From Thermotogae bacterium (GTDB taxonomy: Bacteria > Thermotogota > Thermotogae > UBA12178): a DNA stretch of 5,881 nt. The translations under genes were made by a program, and so were the position numbers. Positions 1 through 5,881 of the stretch are shown in pieces. The notes under the pieces are model-generated. The model was not told where the DNA came from. It worked only from the letters and a program-made list of their open reading frames with translations, and searched no databases. Numbering within the stretch: position 1 is the first letter of the stretch; every line of letters starts with the position of its first letter. Location of the stretch: assembly GCA_003641795.1 (NCBI GenBank), contig QNAP01000115.1, positions 1 through 5,881 on the forward strand, read 5' to 3'.

Positions 1-634
1 GTCCTATCTTCCGGTCAGTAGGTTTGGCATGGGGCATGGCTGACGCCGGTCCAGAGGCCACGATGGTTGGAAAAGCGGGCCCTTCACATCTCAGTTTCAT
101 CTGGTATTCTAAAAGAGCTGCGATTTCGCGTTCACTCATTCCTGGTTTGAGTCTTTCTACCGTCTCTTTGTAGACTTCTTCAGCTACCTTCACGGCTTCT
201 TTTATGGCTGTGATTTCGTCTTTCTCTTTTACCGAGCGCATCTTTTTGAGTATATCGTCTATACTTTCCAATTCAACGTTCAAGGATTTCAGTTTTTCAT
301 AATTGCTGAGCGTGATGCGTTGCTTTTCAATTCCGAGTCTTCTCACTGCGTGCTTTTCCAAGAGCGATTTCAGCGCGTGGCTCATATCTTCCGTACTTGA
401 AATTGTAATCACTTCCGCATCCGTTTCTCGACTAGCTTGTTCTGAATACCTTCCGTCGGTGATCAGATAAGTCTCTTCTTCGGTTACAAGGATTTCCGCA
501 TGCGAACCCGTGAATCCCGTCAAATAGTTAGAGCTTGCCCAACTGGAATTTTCGAAATTCAGAATAAAAGCGGCATCGATATTTTTTTCTTTGAGTTGGT
601 CTATCAGCTTTCTACGGCGTTTCTCGTAGTGCAT
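1..634 (-). CDS. Xaa-Pro aminopeptidase/dipeptidase, M24B family (3' part beyond left edge)
   Basis: This is a cytoplasmic metallopeptidase predicted to cleave the bond before (aminopeptidase P) or after (prolidase) proline. Only the first 211 codons are in the window. Visible features are the creatinase-type N-terminal domain with NYLTGFTGSHA (36-46) and LITDGRYSEQA (57-67), the linker RSVKEKDEITAIKEA (133-147), then the start of the pita-bread catalytic fold with GMSEREIAALLE (165-176) and FPTIVASGPASAMPHA (188-203). H202 matches the substrate-binding histidine of the family. The five metal ligands (D, D, H, E, E) would lie beyond the edge, so catalytic competence cannot be judged. The ATG at 634 has AAGGAGGG six bases upstream, inside the end of deoB. 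Only 2 bases separate it from the deoB stop, so co-transcription is very likely. Whether it is PepP or PepQ is undecided; full-length homologues are usually about 350-360 residues. Confidence 0.9.
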   Translation of the reverse strand, partial: MHYEKRRRKLIDQLKEKNIDAAFILNFENSSWASSNYLTGFTGSHAEILVTEEETYLITDGRYSEQASRETDAEVITISSTEDMSHALKSLLEKHAVRRLGIEKQRITLSNYEKLKSLNVELESIDDILKKMRSVKEKDEITAIKEAVKVAEEVYKETVERLKPGMSEREIAALLEYQMKLRCEGPAFPTIVASGPASAMPHAKPTDRKIG

Positions 635-636
635 AC

Positions 637-1812
637 CTATCCCTCCTTAAGGATTTCTTTCAGGAACGAAACTCCGTTTTCCAAAGGTTCCACGTGGAAA
701 AGCTCGGCGATGGTTTGACCCAAATCTGCGAAAGATTCTCGCTCGTTGAAACGTCCAGGCCTCACCGATGAACCGTAAACGATGAGTGGGACCCGCTCTC
801 TCGAGTGATCTGTTGATGGAGTGGTTGGATCACAACCATGATCCGCTGTTATAAAGAGGATGTCGCCTTTTTCCAGGCGGTCGATTATCTGCGGCAGCCT
901 CTCGTCGAATGCTTCCAAAGCTCGAGCGTATCCCGCGGGATCGTTTCTGTGCCCATATTTCATATCGAAATCCACAAGATTGACGAAGATGAAGCAATCC
1001 TCTTTTCTTTCTTTCATTACCATCAACGTCTTGTCGACTCCGTCCATGTTGTCTTTGGTCTTCCAGTTTTTGGTCACTCCACGGTAGTTGAAGATATCTC
1101 CAATCTTCCCCACACCGTAAACAGGGATCCCACTTTGAGTGAGTAAGTCGAGCACCGTTGTTCCTTCTGGGTCCAGTGAGAAATCCTTCCTACGCTCCGT
1201 TCTCACGTAGTTGGGCCATGTGCCCGTGAAGGGTCGCGCTATGACTCTCGCCACTTTGAACCCCATTTCGTCGAGTAGTGTACGTGCCGTCTTGCAATAA
1301 CGGTAGAGTTCTTCAGGAGGTACTATTTCCTCCTTTGCGGCCACTTGGAAAACACTGTCGGCGGAGGTGTAGACGATGAGAGCTCCCGCTTTTTCGTGGA
1401 CCGGCCCAAGTTCTTTGATGATCTCCGTTCCAGATGCCGGTTTGTTTCCTATCACAGCCCTTCCGGTAGCCTTTTCGAAGGCTTCGATCAGTTCACGAGG
1501 AAAACCTCGAGGAAAGAGATCGAAAGGTTTCTTCAGCACTATTCCTGCGATTTCCCAATGACCTGTGGTCGTATCTTTGCCAGGACTCTTTTCTTTCATA
1601 ACGGTATAAGCCCCTCTTGGACGGTCCGTCGGGGCCACTCCCAAGATCTCATCCAAATTGCCCAGACCCAGTTTTTCCATGTTGGGTAACTTCAGCCCGC
1701 CAACAGCCCTTGCGGTGTTTACAAGGGTGTTGCTTCCCTCGTCGCCGTAGAGCGACGCATCGGGAAGGGCACCTATACCAACACTATCAAGTACTATCAC
1801 AATGGCTCGCAT
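637..1812 (-). CDS. deoB: Phosphopentomutase
   Basis: This cytoplasmic enzyme interconverts (deoxy)ribose 1-phosphate and (deoxy)ribose 5-phosphate, feeding sugar from nucleoside phosphorolysis into pentose phosphate metabolism. At 391 residues it has normal length for the family and belongs to the alkaline phosphatase superfamily. By motif alignment with the Bacillus cereus enzyme the key residues are present: D9 in VLDSVGIG, the phosphorylated threonine T81 in KDTTTGHWE (79-87), D283 and H288 in NLVDFDMKYGHRND, D324 and H325 in ITADHGCDP, and H336 in STDHSRE. The typical cap-domain stretches IGNKPASGTEI (121-131) and YTSADSVFQ (148-156) are also intact. The ATG at 1812 is preceded by AGGAGGGG at 1818-1825. 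It leads a probable operon with the M24 peptidase and is divergent from the Fur-family gene, with which it shares a 149-bp control region. Confidence 0.97.
   Translation of the reverse strand: MRAIVIVLDSVGIGALPDASLYGDEGSNTLVNTARAVGGLKLPNMEKLGLGNLDEILGVAPTDRPRGAYTVMKEKSPGKDTTTGHWEIAGIVLKKPFDLFPRGFPRELIEAFEKATGRAVIGNKPASGTEIIKELGPVHEKAGALIVYTSADSVFQVAAKEEIVPPEELYRYCKTARTLLDEMGFKVARVIARPFTGTWPNYVRTERRKDFSLDPEGTTVLDLLTQSGIPVYGVGKIGDIFNYRGVTKNWKTKDNMDGVDKTLMVMKERKEDCFIFVNLVDFDMKYGHRNDPAGYARALEAFDERLPQIIDRLEKGDILFITADHGCDPTTPSTDHSRERVPLIVYGSSVRPGRFNERESFADLGQTIAELFHVEPLENGVSFLKEILKEG
641..648 (-). promoter_or_regulatory. Ribosome binding site of the M24 peptidase, inside deoB
   Basis: On the minus strand AAGGAGGG lies six bases before the ATG at 634. 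It is contained in the last codons of deoB, whose TAG occupies 637-639. It fixes the peptidase start and suggests that ribosomes finishing deoB help to load the next gene. Confidence 0.8.
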
Positions 1813-1891
1813 GACATCCCCTCCTAAAGCAATGGTATCACGTATTCTTTTTTTCTTCGCTTTGAAATAGGTGATTTCCGAGGGATTTTAT

Positions 1892-1921
1892 CAATTAAGA
1901 AAAACCATGGTAACTTAATTG
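1892..1921. promoter_or_regulatory. Inverted repeat, candidate operator
   Basis: The arms CAATTAAG (1892-1899) and CTTAATTG (1914-1921) are perfect reverse complements separated by 14 bp. The spacer holds a second small palindrome, ACCATGGT (1904-1911), whose centre is one base off the centre of the outer arms. A further TAATTG follows at 1925-1930, nine bases after the same hexamer in the right arm. Position just upstream of a Fur-family gene and divergent from deoB suggests an autoregulatory operator. It does not closely match the classic Fur, PerR or Zur boxes of Bacillus or E. coli. If the fur transcript starts upstream of it, it could instead form a weak RNA hairpin. Confidence 0.45.
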
Positions 1922-1949
1922 TTGTAATTGGTTGTTATATTTGGCTTGC

Positions 1950-1957
1950 GGAGGTGG
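1950..1957 (+). promoter_or_regulatory. Ribosome binding site of the Fur-family gene
   Basis: GGAGGTGG ends four bases before the ATG at 1962. It decides the start in favour of 1962 over an in-frame TTG at 1932, which would add ten residues (MLYLACGGGT) encoded by the ribosome binding site itself and not typical of the family. Confidence 0.8.
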
Positions 1958-1961
1958 AACG

Positions 1962-2420
1962 ATGCTCAAAGACGTCATGCGAAAAAAATTGCGCGAGAGG
2001 GGCAATCGTGTTACAGCTCAGCGGGAAGCTATATTAAAGATCTTTGAAGAGGTGGGGGACCATCTCGGTGCGGAGGATGTCTATCAATTGCTGATGCGAC
2101 GCAGGAGGCGCATAAGCAAAGCCACCGTTTACAGAACGCTGGAATTACTCACCAATATGGGTATGCTCAGAAGGTTAGAGTTGAACGAAGGCGTTTATAG
2201 GTATGAACTCGCCGAGTCAACTTCCAATCATCATCACGCCATATGTACATCATGTGGTACCATCGTGAACATAGATTTGGAAGATCTCGAAAGCCTCACG
2301 CAACGCGCAGCAGAAGCAGTGGGATTCACGATGACGAACTACAGCGTGATCATCTACGGAATCTGTCCTTCATGCCAGAAAAAGATCGATGCGGAAAGTG
2401 AGACTATCAACAGCAAATAA
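1962..2420 (+). CDS. Fur-family metal-responsive transcriptional regulator (Fur/PerR/Zur)
   Basis: This 152-residue protein is a dimeric metal-dependent DNA-binding repressor with the standard two-domain Fur layout. The N-terminal winged helix spans about 1-80, with RVTAQREAIL (16-25) and the recognition helix ISKATVYRTLELL (51-63). The dimerisation/metal domain follows. Two zinc CxxC pairs are present: C95/C98 (ICTSCG) and C135/C138 (ICPSCQ). Likely regulatory-metal ligands are H34, E82 and the cluster H90-H92. E82 aligns with the position that is Asp85 in B. subtilis PerR and Glu in E. coli Fur, arguing mildly against a classic PerR, but the HHHAICTSCG segment looks PerR-like. The metal (Fe, Mn, Zn) or peroxide signal cannot be assigned. 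A run of five arginines (46-50) directly precedes the recognition helix. Its last 67 bp overlap comEC tail-to-tail. It probably regulates its own promoter and perhaps deoB. Confidence 0.93.
   Translation: MLKDVMRKKLRERGNRVTAQREAILKIFEEVGDHLGAEDVYQLLMRRRRRISKATVYRTLELLTNMGMLRRLELNEGVYRYELAESTSNHHHAICTSCGTIVNIDLEDLESLTQRAAEAVGFTMTNYSVIIYGICPSCQKKIDAESETINSK
2354..2420. other. Convergent overlap of the Fur-family gene and comEC
   Basis: Both strands code here: the plus strand for the last 21 residues and stop of the Fur-family protein, including C135/C138 of its second CxxC, and the minus strand for the last 21 residues and stop of the ComEC-like protein. No hairpin followed by a T-run is visible on either strand within or just after the overlap, so the two transcripts probably extend into each other. 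Confidence 0.85.
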
Positions 2421-3730
2421 AGGACTGCGTAGCTTTGTACCGGTATTGTGTTCAACGGCATCCGATCGAAGAGATTCACGGTTTTGTAGATGGTCAATCC
2501 CAAGAGTTCGGTACCACCTGCTATTGCTTTCGCCAGCCAGGTGATACCCACGAAGTGGAAGATCAGTAGGAAGATTCCTCCTACCATTATGAAAGGTACG
2601 AGCCAAGCCAATAACATCGTTGCAAGGAAAGCATAGGGATGAACGCTTCCAAAAAACATGGCACTTATGGGAAGGATTGCCGTTTGTGCTGCGAAGGTAA
2701 AGACGATCCCCTGTAGGATGAAGTTCCATCGGCTTTGCTTGATCCGTTTGGAGAGGTTCCTTCCCACTGTCAGTATCCCAAAAGTCGCGGTGTATGAGAG
2801 TAAGAATGAAACCGAAAGTATTTGCTCGGGATTGAACACCAGATTCGCCAGTCCCACGGCGCCGAGAATGTTCAGTGGTTCCACAGGATAATCGAGGGAT
2901 TTGAAAATGCCGTAAAGGGTGATCATTCCCACTGCCCTCACCGCTGATGCAGGAAAATCTATGATCCAGAGGTAGATCCAGAGAAAGACAACAGGAATGA
3001 AAATCCGCCATTTTCGCGAGATCATGAGGAGCCGAAGAGGTATCAACAAAAGTCCAGCCAAGAGATAGACATGAAAACCCGATACGGCAAAGAAGTGTGC
3101 AACACCGATTTTCTTGAACGATTCCATTTGTTCATCCTTTTCTCCAAGGACGATCCCTCTCGCAATGTAGCTAACGTCTGTTAGGTACTCATCGAGGATG
3201 GACGCCACTTCGTTTCTCAAAGTGTATGATTTACGCTTCAAGATGGAAGAAAACCTCCGTGGCAAGTAAAAAGAAGCAATCCTTTCTGCTACTGATGAAG
3301 TCTTTGGATAAGCCCCCTCGGTGCGCCACTCACGTACCACTACGTGGACGATGTCGCCGGGATGTGCTTGGTTTTTCCCCAGCACCCTTACCTTTTTGTC
3401 CGAGTTTTGCCATTGACCATTCACGAGAATCCTTGTGTCGCCAACTATCAGATATCTTTTTCCAGCAGAAAGAACTGTCCCCACCAGCTCATTTCCGCGG
3501 GCTCTTGGTAGCTCGTCGAGGATCATAGCTGGGAAGATTAACAAGAGACCCAACAATATGGCCAGGGTTAGCCGATAATTTTTGAAAGTGGTCAACACCA
3601 CCAAGCATAACAAAGCGAAGCGGGGGAATGGACCGAGAAGAGCCAATCCCCCGCTTAGAAAGGCGATGAAGAGAGGAAATCGCAGAACGTTTGGGTTCTC
3701 AGGCTCCGTATTTTTCCAGTCGTAGGGCAT
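2354..3730 (-). CDS. ComEC/Rec2-family competence membrane protein lacking the C-terminal beta-lactamase domain
   Basis: ComEC proteins form the inner-membrane channel that passes single-stranded DNA into the cytoplasm during natural transformation. This one has 458 residues. The N-terminus has two or three hydrophobic segments (about 17-48 and 54-71), then a soluble beta-rich region (about 80-135) consistent with the OB-like N-terminal domain. The competence domain starts with the signature IGVAHFFAVSGFHV (208-221) and continues with FPASAVRAVGM (259-269), FLLSYTATFGI (309-319), AAQTAILPISAMFFG (347-361) and further membrane helices to the end. The metallo-beta-lactamase domain found at the C-terminus of many ComEC proteins is absent; the protein stops right after the last helix (about 433-451). 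The start at 3730 overlaps apgM by 32 bp, has no Shine-Dalgarno sequence, and an in-frame TGA lies three codons upstream, so translation is probably coupled to apgM. The 3' end is antisense to the Fur-family gene. Confidence 0.88.
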   Translation of the reverse strand: MPYDWKNTEPENPNVLRFPLFIAFLSGGLALLGPFPRFALLCLVVLTTFKNYRLTLAILLGLLLIFPAMILDELPRARGNELVGTVLSAGKRYLIVGDTRILVNGQWQNSDKKVRVLGKNQAHPGDIVHVVVREWRTEGAYPKTSSVAERIASFYLPRRFSSILKRKSYTLRNEVASILDEYLTDVSYIARGIVLGEKDEQMESFKKIGVAHFFAVSGFHVYLLAGLLLIPLRLLMISRKWRIFIPVVFLWIYLWIIDFPASAVRAVGMITLYGIFKSLDYPVEPLNILGAVGLANLVFNPEQILSVSFLLSYTATFGILTVGRNLSKRIKQSRWNFILQGIVFTFAAQTAILPISAMFFGSVHPYAFLATMLLAWLVPFIMVGGIFLLIFHFVGITWLAKAIAGGTELLGLTIYKTVNLFDRMPLNTIPVQSYAVLYLLLIVSLSASIFFWHEGQIP

Positions 3731-4913
3731 GTGCGAGGATCAATCCCATCACGTCTACAGCATAGAATGTTCCAAGAACCCCGCGAGCGCAACTGAACTC
3801 GTCGAAAGCGTTTTCGATGTCACAACGAGCGAACCTGGATTTGATCATGAACGGCACGGGATGCCAACTGTGGCCCTTTAACGGAACGGGTGTGGAATGG
3901 TCTCCAGTGACGACCACCACGTCGAAACCCAGGTTCAGGATGTCCGGCAACAGGCGATCCACTTCCTCGATCACTTTGACTTTTGCTTCGAAATTGCCGT
4001 CCTCTCCATAAGAGTCGGTCTTTTTGATGTGGAGGTAGAAAAAGTCGAAGTCTTTGTAACGCTCCCTCAAGGTTTGTACTTCGTCTTCCACTTTAGGCCC
4101 ACACTCCAGTACTTCCATACCGACAAGTTTCGCAATACCTCGGTACATGGGATACGTTGCTATTGCGGCAGCTTTCAATCCGTACACGTCGCAGAAATTC
4201 GGAAGCTGAGGATATTTGGAAAATCCCCTCAACAGGGCGAAGTTCATCTTGGGTTCATCTTTGAGAATCGCTCTAACGCGTTTTAGAAACTCGTTGACAA
4301 TTTCTGCTGTGAACTTTGCTTCTTTCACCATCGGTTCGCTCCAGACTATCGGTAGACCATTTTTCTGGGGATCGGCATCCGTTATGCGCTCATCCAGATC
4401 GTCTCCCGTGAACTTCACCACGAAGCGATGCTCTTTACCTGGGTAAAGACTTATTTTGACATCGCGGATTTCGTCGATCTCCTTTGCCAGTTTTTCCACC
4501 ACTTTCGCGCTTTCTTCGGTGGAAGGACGTCCAGCGCGCCTGTCTTTCACTACATTTCCTTCAACGGTAGCAAAATTGGCTCGAGCTACGAGATCCTTCT
4601 CGCCAACATCGACACCCGTTCCCAATGCTTCGAGGATACATCTGCCGATTTGGTAACGGATGGGGTCGTATCCGAAAAGCGACAGGTGTCCCGGTCCACT
4701 ACCAGGAGTGACGCCTGGAAAAACGGGGATAGTCTGACCCAACTCACTTTCTTTGGCAAGTCGATCAAGATTGGGAGTCTTTGCAATTTGTAGTGGGGTT
4801 TTCCTATTTTCCCCGGGTACATCTCCTATGCCATCCATAACCAAAAGGAGTATACGGGAATCACTCTGGGTTACGAGTTTCTTGAGAAACTCTTGCCGGT
4901 CAACGTTGACCAT
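3699..4913 (-). CDS. apgM: 2,3-bisphosphoglycerate-independent phosphoglycerate mutase, archaeal type
   Basis: This cytoplasmic enzyme interconverts 3-phosphoglycerate and 2-phosphoglycerate in glycolysis/gluconeogenesis. It belongs to the ApgM branch of the alkaline phosphatase superfamily, known from archaea and some thermophilic bacteria. Its 404 residues are the usual size. Visible motifs are LLVMDGIGD (23-31; metal ligand D27), TPGSGPGHLSLFGYDP (69-84; the expected phosphorylated serine is S72), ARANFATVE (110-118), DRRAGR (124-129), ITDADPQKNG (177-186), LHIKKTDSYGEDGNFEAK (294-311) and TGDHSTPVPLKGHSWHPVP (336-354; D338, H339, H348). In the KKTDSYGED motif a Glu stands where archaeal relatives often have His; I recall the same form in other bacterial members, so I do not read it as damage. 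The ATG at 4913 is chosen because of its perfect Shine-Dalgarno; an upstream in-frame ATG at 4970 would add 19 residues from within the TPR gene. It overlaps the TPR gene by 43 bp and comEC by 32 bp. Confidence 0.94.
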   Translation of the reverse strand: MVNVDRQEFLKKLVTQSDSRILLLVMDGIGDVPGENRKTPLQIAKTPNLDRLAKESELGQTIPVFPGVTPGSGPGHLSLFGYDPIRYQIGRCILEALGTGVDVGEKDLVARANFATVEGNVVKDRRAGRPSTEESAKVVEKLAKEIDEIRDVKISLYPGKEHRFVVKFTGDDLDERITDADPQKNGLPIVWSEPMVKEAKFTAEIVNEFLKRVRAILKDEPKMNFALLRGFSKYPQLPNFCDVYGLKAAAIATYPMYRGIAKLVGMEVLECGPKVEDEVQTLRERYKDFDFFYLHIKKTDSYGEDGNFEAKVKVIEEVDRLLPDILNLGFDVVVVTGDHSTPVPLKGHSWHPVPFMIKSRFARCDIENAFDEFSCARGVLGTFYAVDVMGLILAHALRLEKYGA

Positions 4914-5881
4914 TTTTTCACCTCCTTGAACGCTTCCCTGAGATTGGCATCTTTCACCTCTTCGTTCCACTCACTCGCTATCAGTGTGAGAAGTCCCGTG
5001 GTGAGTTGTGTGAAATCTTTGATTTCGCTTTCTGATGCTTCTTCTGGATCTACGTCTTTTTCTTCTACCATGCGCGCCAACGCTACGGCTGTTTTCCATG
5101 AAAGATCTTTTAACTCTTCTATTACATCGTCTGCAAACGCTTCCAGCGAGAAACCGACCCTCGCAAGGGAACGTTGATATATCCTGTAAATCGTTCTTCC
5201 AAACGCCAAAGCTTCGCCTCCACCGGAGAGTGCAAAGAAGAGTTTTGTCGTGTTTCTATAGGCACAACTGAACGAAGGAACTGGTGAGTATATTTCGTGC
5301 AACAACTTTCCTATCTTCCACGGATGATGATACACCGTTTCTGGGATTCTGCCTTCTAATAGGTGGGATAGCCGTTGCCGCATTTGTGGTGGGGGACCTT
5401 CCATCATCAACCTTCGCACGAAAGGCTCTATATTCACCTCGTGTGCGGGGTTCCAGTTCAAAGCGTCACTTGCTTGCTCCATTAACGAGGCGATCAGTGC
5501 CGATGGCGTCTTCAAACAGTCGTAGAGATGGTGAGCCTTTTCGAACTGGGCGGATTCAAGACAGACCATCACTGCCAGTTCCAGTGTCTCTTCCGTTTGA
5601 ATTTTCTCAAAAAAGCGCCAGAAAAGCTCCCATTCACCTGCGTAATAGAGCGTCTTCATCGCGTTCGTTTTGAAGTGTAACGGTGTGTCTTCGCGCGCCA
5701 AGAGTTTTACAGCCGTATCGGTCGCCTCTTCAAAAAGACCAACATTGCGTTGCTGGAGCATCAGTTCGTTGAGTACTTCAGGTGCAGAATTGATCGCAGT
5801 AGCTCTTCTCAAATGGTGAAGAGCTTCCACGTGTTCGCCTAGTCTGGAGAGAGTATGAGCCAGGTTGTAGTGTACGTCCCA
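4871..5881 (-). CDS. TPR-repeat protein of unknown function (5' end beyond right edge)
   Basis: The reading frame is open to the right edge, so the true start is outside the window; 336 codons are visible, counted here from the edge. A GTG at 5830 could be read as a start, but the codons before it complete a TPR helix pair (YNLAHTLSRLGEHVEALHHL), so the gene clearly continues upstream. Helical repeats are seen at about 1-33, 34-66 (VGLFEEATDTAVKLL), 68-97 and 99-128 (SAQFEKAHHLYDCL), with decreasing match to the TPR consensus. The remaining 200 residues are mostly helical with no motif I recognise; an acidic stretch (about 272-289, VEEKDVDPEEASESEIKD) precedes a final amphipathic helix. There are no membrane segments or catalytic motifs in the visible part. 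TPR domains mediate protein-protein contacts; the partner is unknown. It heads (in this window) the overlapping TPR - apgM - comEC group. The stop is TAA at 4871-4873, 43 bp inside apgM. Confidence 0.85.
   Translation of the reverse strand, partial: WDVHYNLAHTLSRLGEHVEALHHLRRATAINSAPEVLNELMLQQRNVGLFEEATDTAVKLLAREDTPLHFKTNAMKTLYYAGEWELFWRFFEKIQTEETLELAVMVCLESAQFEKAHHLYDCLKTPSALIASLMEQASDALNWNPAHEVNIEPFVRRLMMEGPPPQMRQRLSHLLEGRIPETVYHHPWKIGKLLHEIYSPVPSFSCAYRNTTKLFFALSGGGEALAFGRTIYRIYQRSLARVGFSLEAFADDVIEELKDLSWKTAVALARMVEEKDVDPEEASESEIKDFTQLTTGLLTLIASEWNEEVKDANLREAFKEVKKWSTLTGKSFSRNS
4918..4927 (-). promoter_or_regulatory. Ribosome binding site of apgM, inside the TPR gene
   Basis: AAGGAGGTGA on the minus strand is a full match to the anti-Shine-Dalgarno, with its GGAGG core seven bases before the ATG at 4913. 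It decides the apgM start and lies in the coding sequence of the upstream TPR gene, which continues to 4871. Confidence 0.85.

Larger units (their letters stand above)
1813..1961. promoter_or_regulatory. Divergent fur/deoB control region with weak promoter-like elements
   Basis: This is the only intergenic stretch of any size in the window and must carry promoters in both directions unless transcription comes from elsewhere. For the plus strand, TTGAAA (1862-1867) and TTTTAT (1886-1891) are spaced 18 bp apart; an alternative -10 is TTATAT (1935-1940), which has no good -35. For the minus strand, TTGATA (1894-1889) is followed by the poor -10 candidates CTATTT or TATTTC (1864-1870). The two opposite candidates overlap each other and the inverted repeat at 1892-1921. 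This arrangement would allow one bound repressor to affect both genes. All these elements are matches by eye to the sigma-70 consensus and are weak. Confidence 0.4.

Noticed and set aside
500..1814. Several plus-strand open frames of 60-130 codons opposite deoB and the peptidase
   Set aside because: They are antisense to well-conserved coding sequence, lack ribosome binding sites and resemble no protein I know.
1825..1840. Extended -10-like TGATACCAT on the minus strand for deoB
   Set aside because: Transcription would start about at the deoB ribosome binding site, leaving no room for a leader.
1846..1857. T-rich run as a possible terminator
   Set aside because: No stable GC-rich hairpin precedes it on the plus strand and no plus-strand gene ends upstream; it is more likely the A-rich leader of deoB.
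1932..1961. Longer Fur-family protein starting from TTG at 1932
   Set aside because: It would translate through the strong ribosome binding site at 1950-1957, and the added residues do not look like a Fur N-terminus.
2370..3011. A 213-codon open frame on the minus strand
   Set aside because: It lies inside comEC in another frame, has no ribosome binding site or recognisable domain, and its composition (many His, Ser, Arg) is that of an out-of-frame shadow of a membrane protein.
4298..4315. Asp/Glu change in the KKTDSYGED motif of ApgM as a sign of an inactive enzyme
   Set aside because: The other catalytic motifs are intact, and I recall the same Glu form in bacterial ApgM relatives, so it is probably a clade feature.
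4914..4970. Longer apgM starting at the ATG at 4970
   Set aside because: The extra 19 residues come from the TPR gene in another frame, while the ATG at 4913 has a perfect Shine-Dalgarno and gives the normal family length.
5779..5830. GTG at 5830 as the start of the TPR gene
   Set aside because: The frame is open to the window edge and the 17 upstream codons form the first helix of a TPR repeat, so this is an internal valine.

Overview
The window is ordinary bacterial chromosome, coding almost end to end. It most likely comes from a member of the Thermotogota (Thermotoga/Pseudothermotoga-like). The phosphopentomutase resembles the Thermotoga enzyme as I remember it, and it sits alongside an archaeal-type cofactor-independent phosphoglycerate mutase. 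Genes are tightly packed and overlapping, with strong AGGAGG-type ribosome binding sites. The lineage is an inference from protein features; no search was run.

Layout from left to right. (1) Positions 1-634, minus: the N-terminal half of an M24B Xaa-Pro aminopeptidase/dipeptidase that runs off the left edge. (2) 637-1812, minus: deoB, phosphopentomutase, only 2 bases upstream of the peptidase and evidently in one operon with it. (3) 1813-1961: the only real intergenic gap (149 bp). It lies between divergent deoB and a Fur-family gene and contains a perfect 8-bp inverted repeat (1892-1921) among weak promoter-like elements. (4) 1962-2420, plus: a Fur/PerR/Zur-family metalloregulator. (5) 2354-3730, minus: a membrane protein with the ComEC/Rec2 competence domain but no C-terminal metallo-beta-lactamase domain. 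Its 3' end overlaps the regulator's 3' end tail-to-tail by 67 bp. (6) 3699-4913, minus: apgM-type phosphoglycerate mutase, overlapping the comEC start by 32 bp. (7) 4871-5881, minus: a TPR-repeat protein, cut by the right edge, overlapping the apgM start by 43 bp.

The transcription units are therefore a minus-strand TPR - apgM - comEC operon with overlapping genes, a divergent fur / deoB-pepP pair sharing one control region, and a convergent fur/comEC junction with no visible terminator. DeoB links nucleoside salvage to pentose phosphates, ApgM interconverts 3- and 2-phosphoglycerate in lower glycolysis, and ComEC would move DNA across the inner membrane. I see no mobile element, CRISPR array, tRNA or rRNA, and no clearly novel system. 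The points most worth a second look are the inverted repeat next to the metalloregulator, the antisense overlap that encodes the regulator's second zinc CxxC motif, the trimmed ComEC, and the comEC start that lacks a ribosome binding site.
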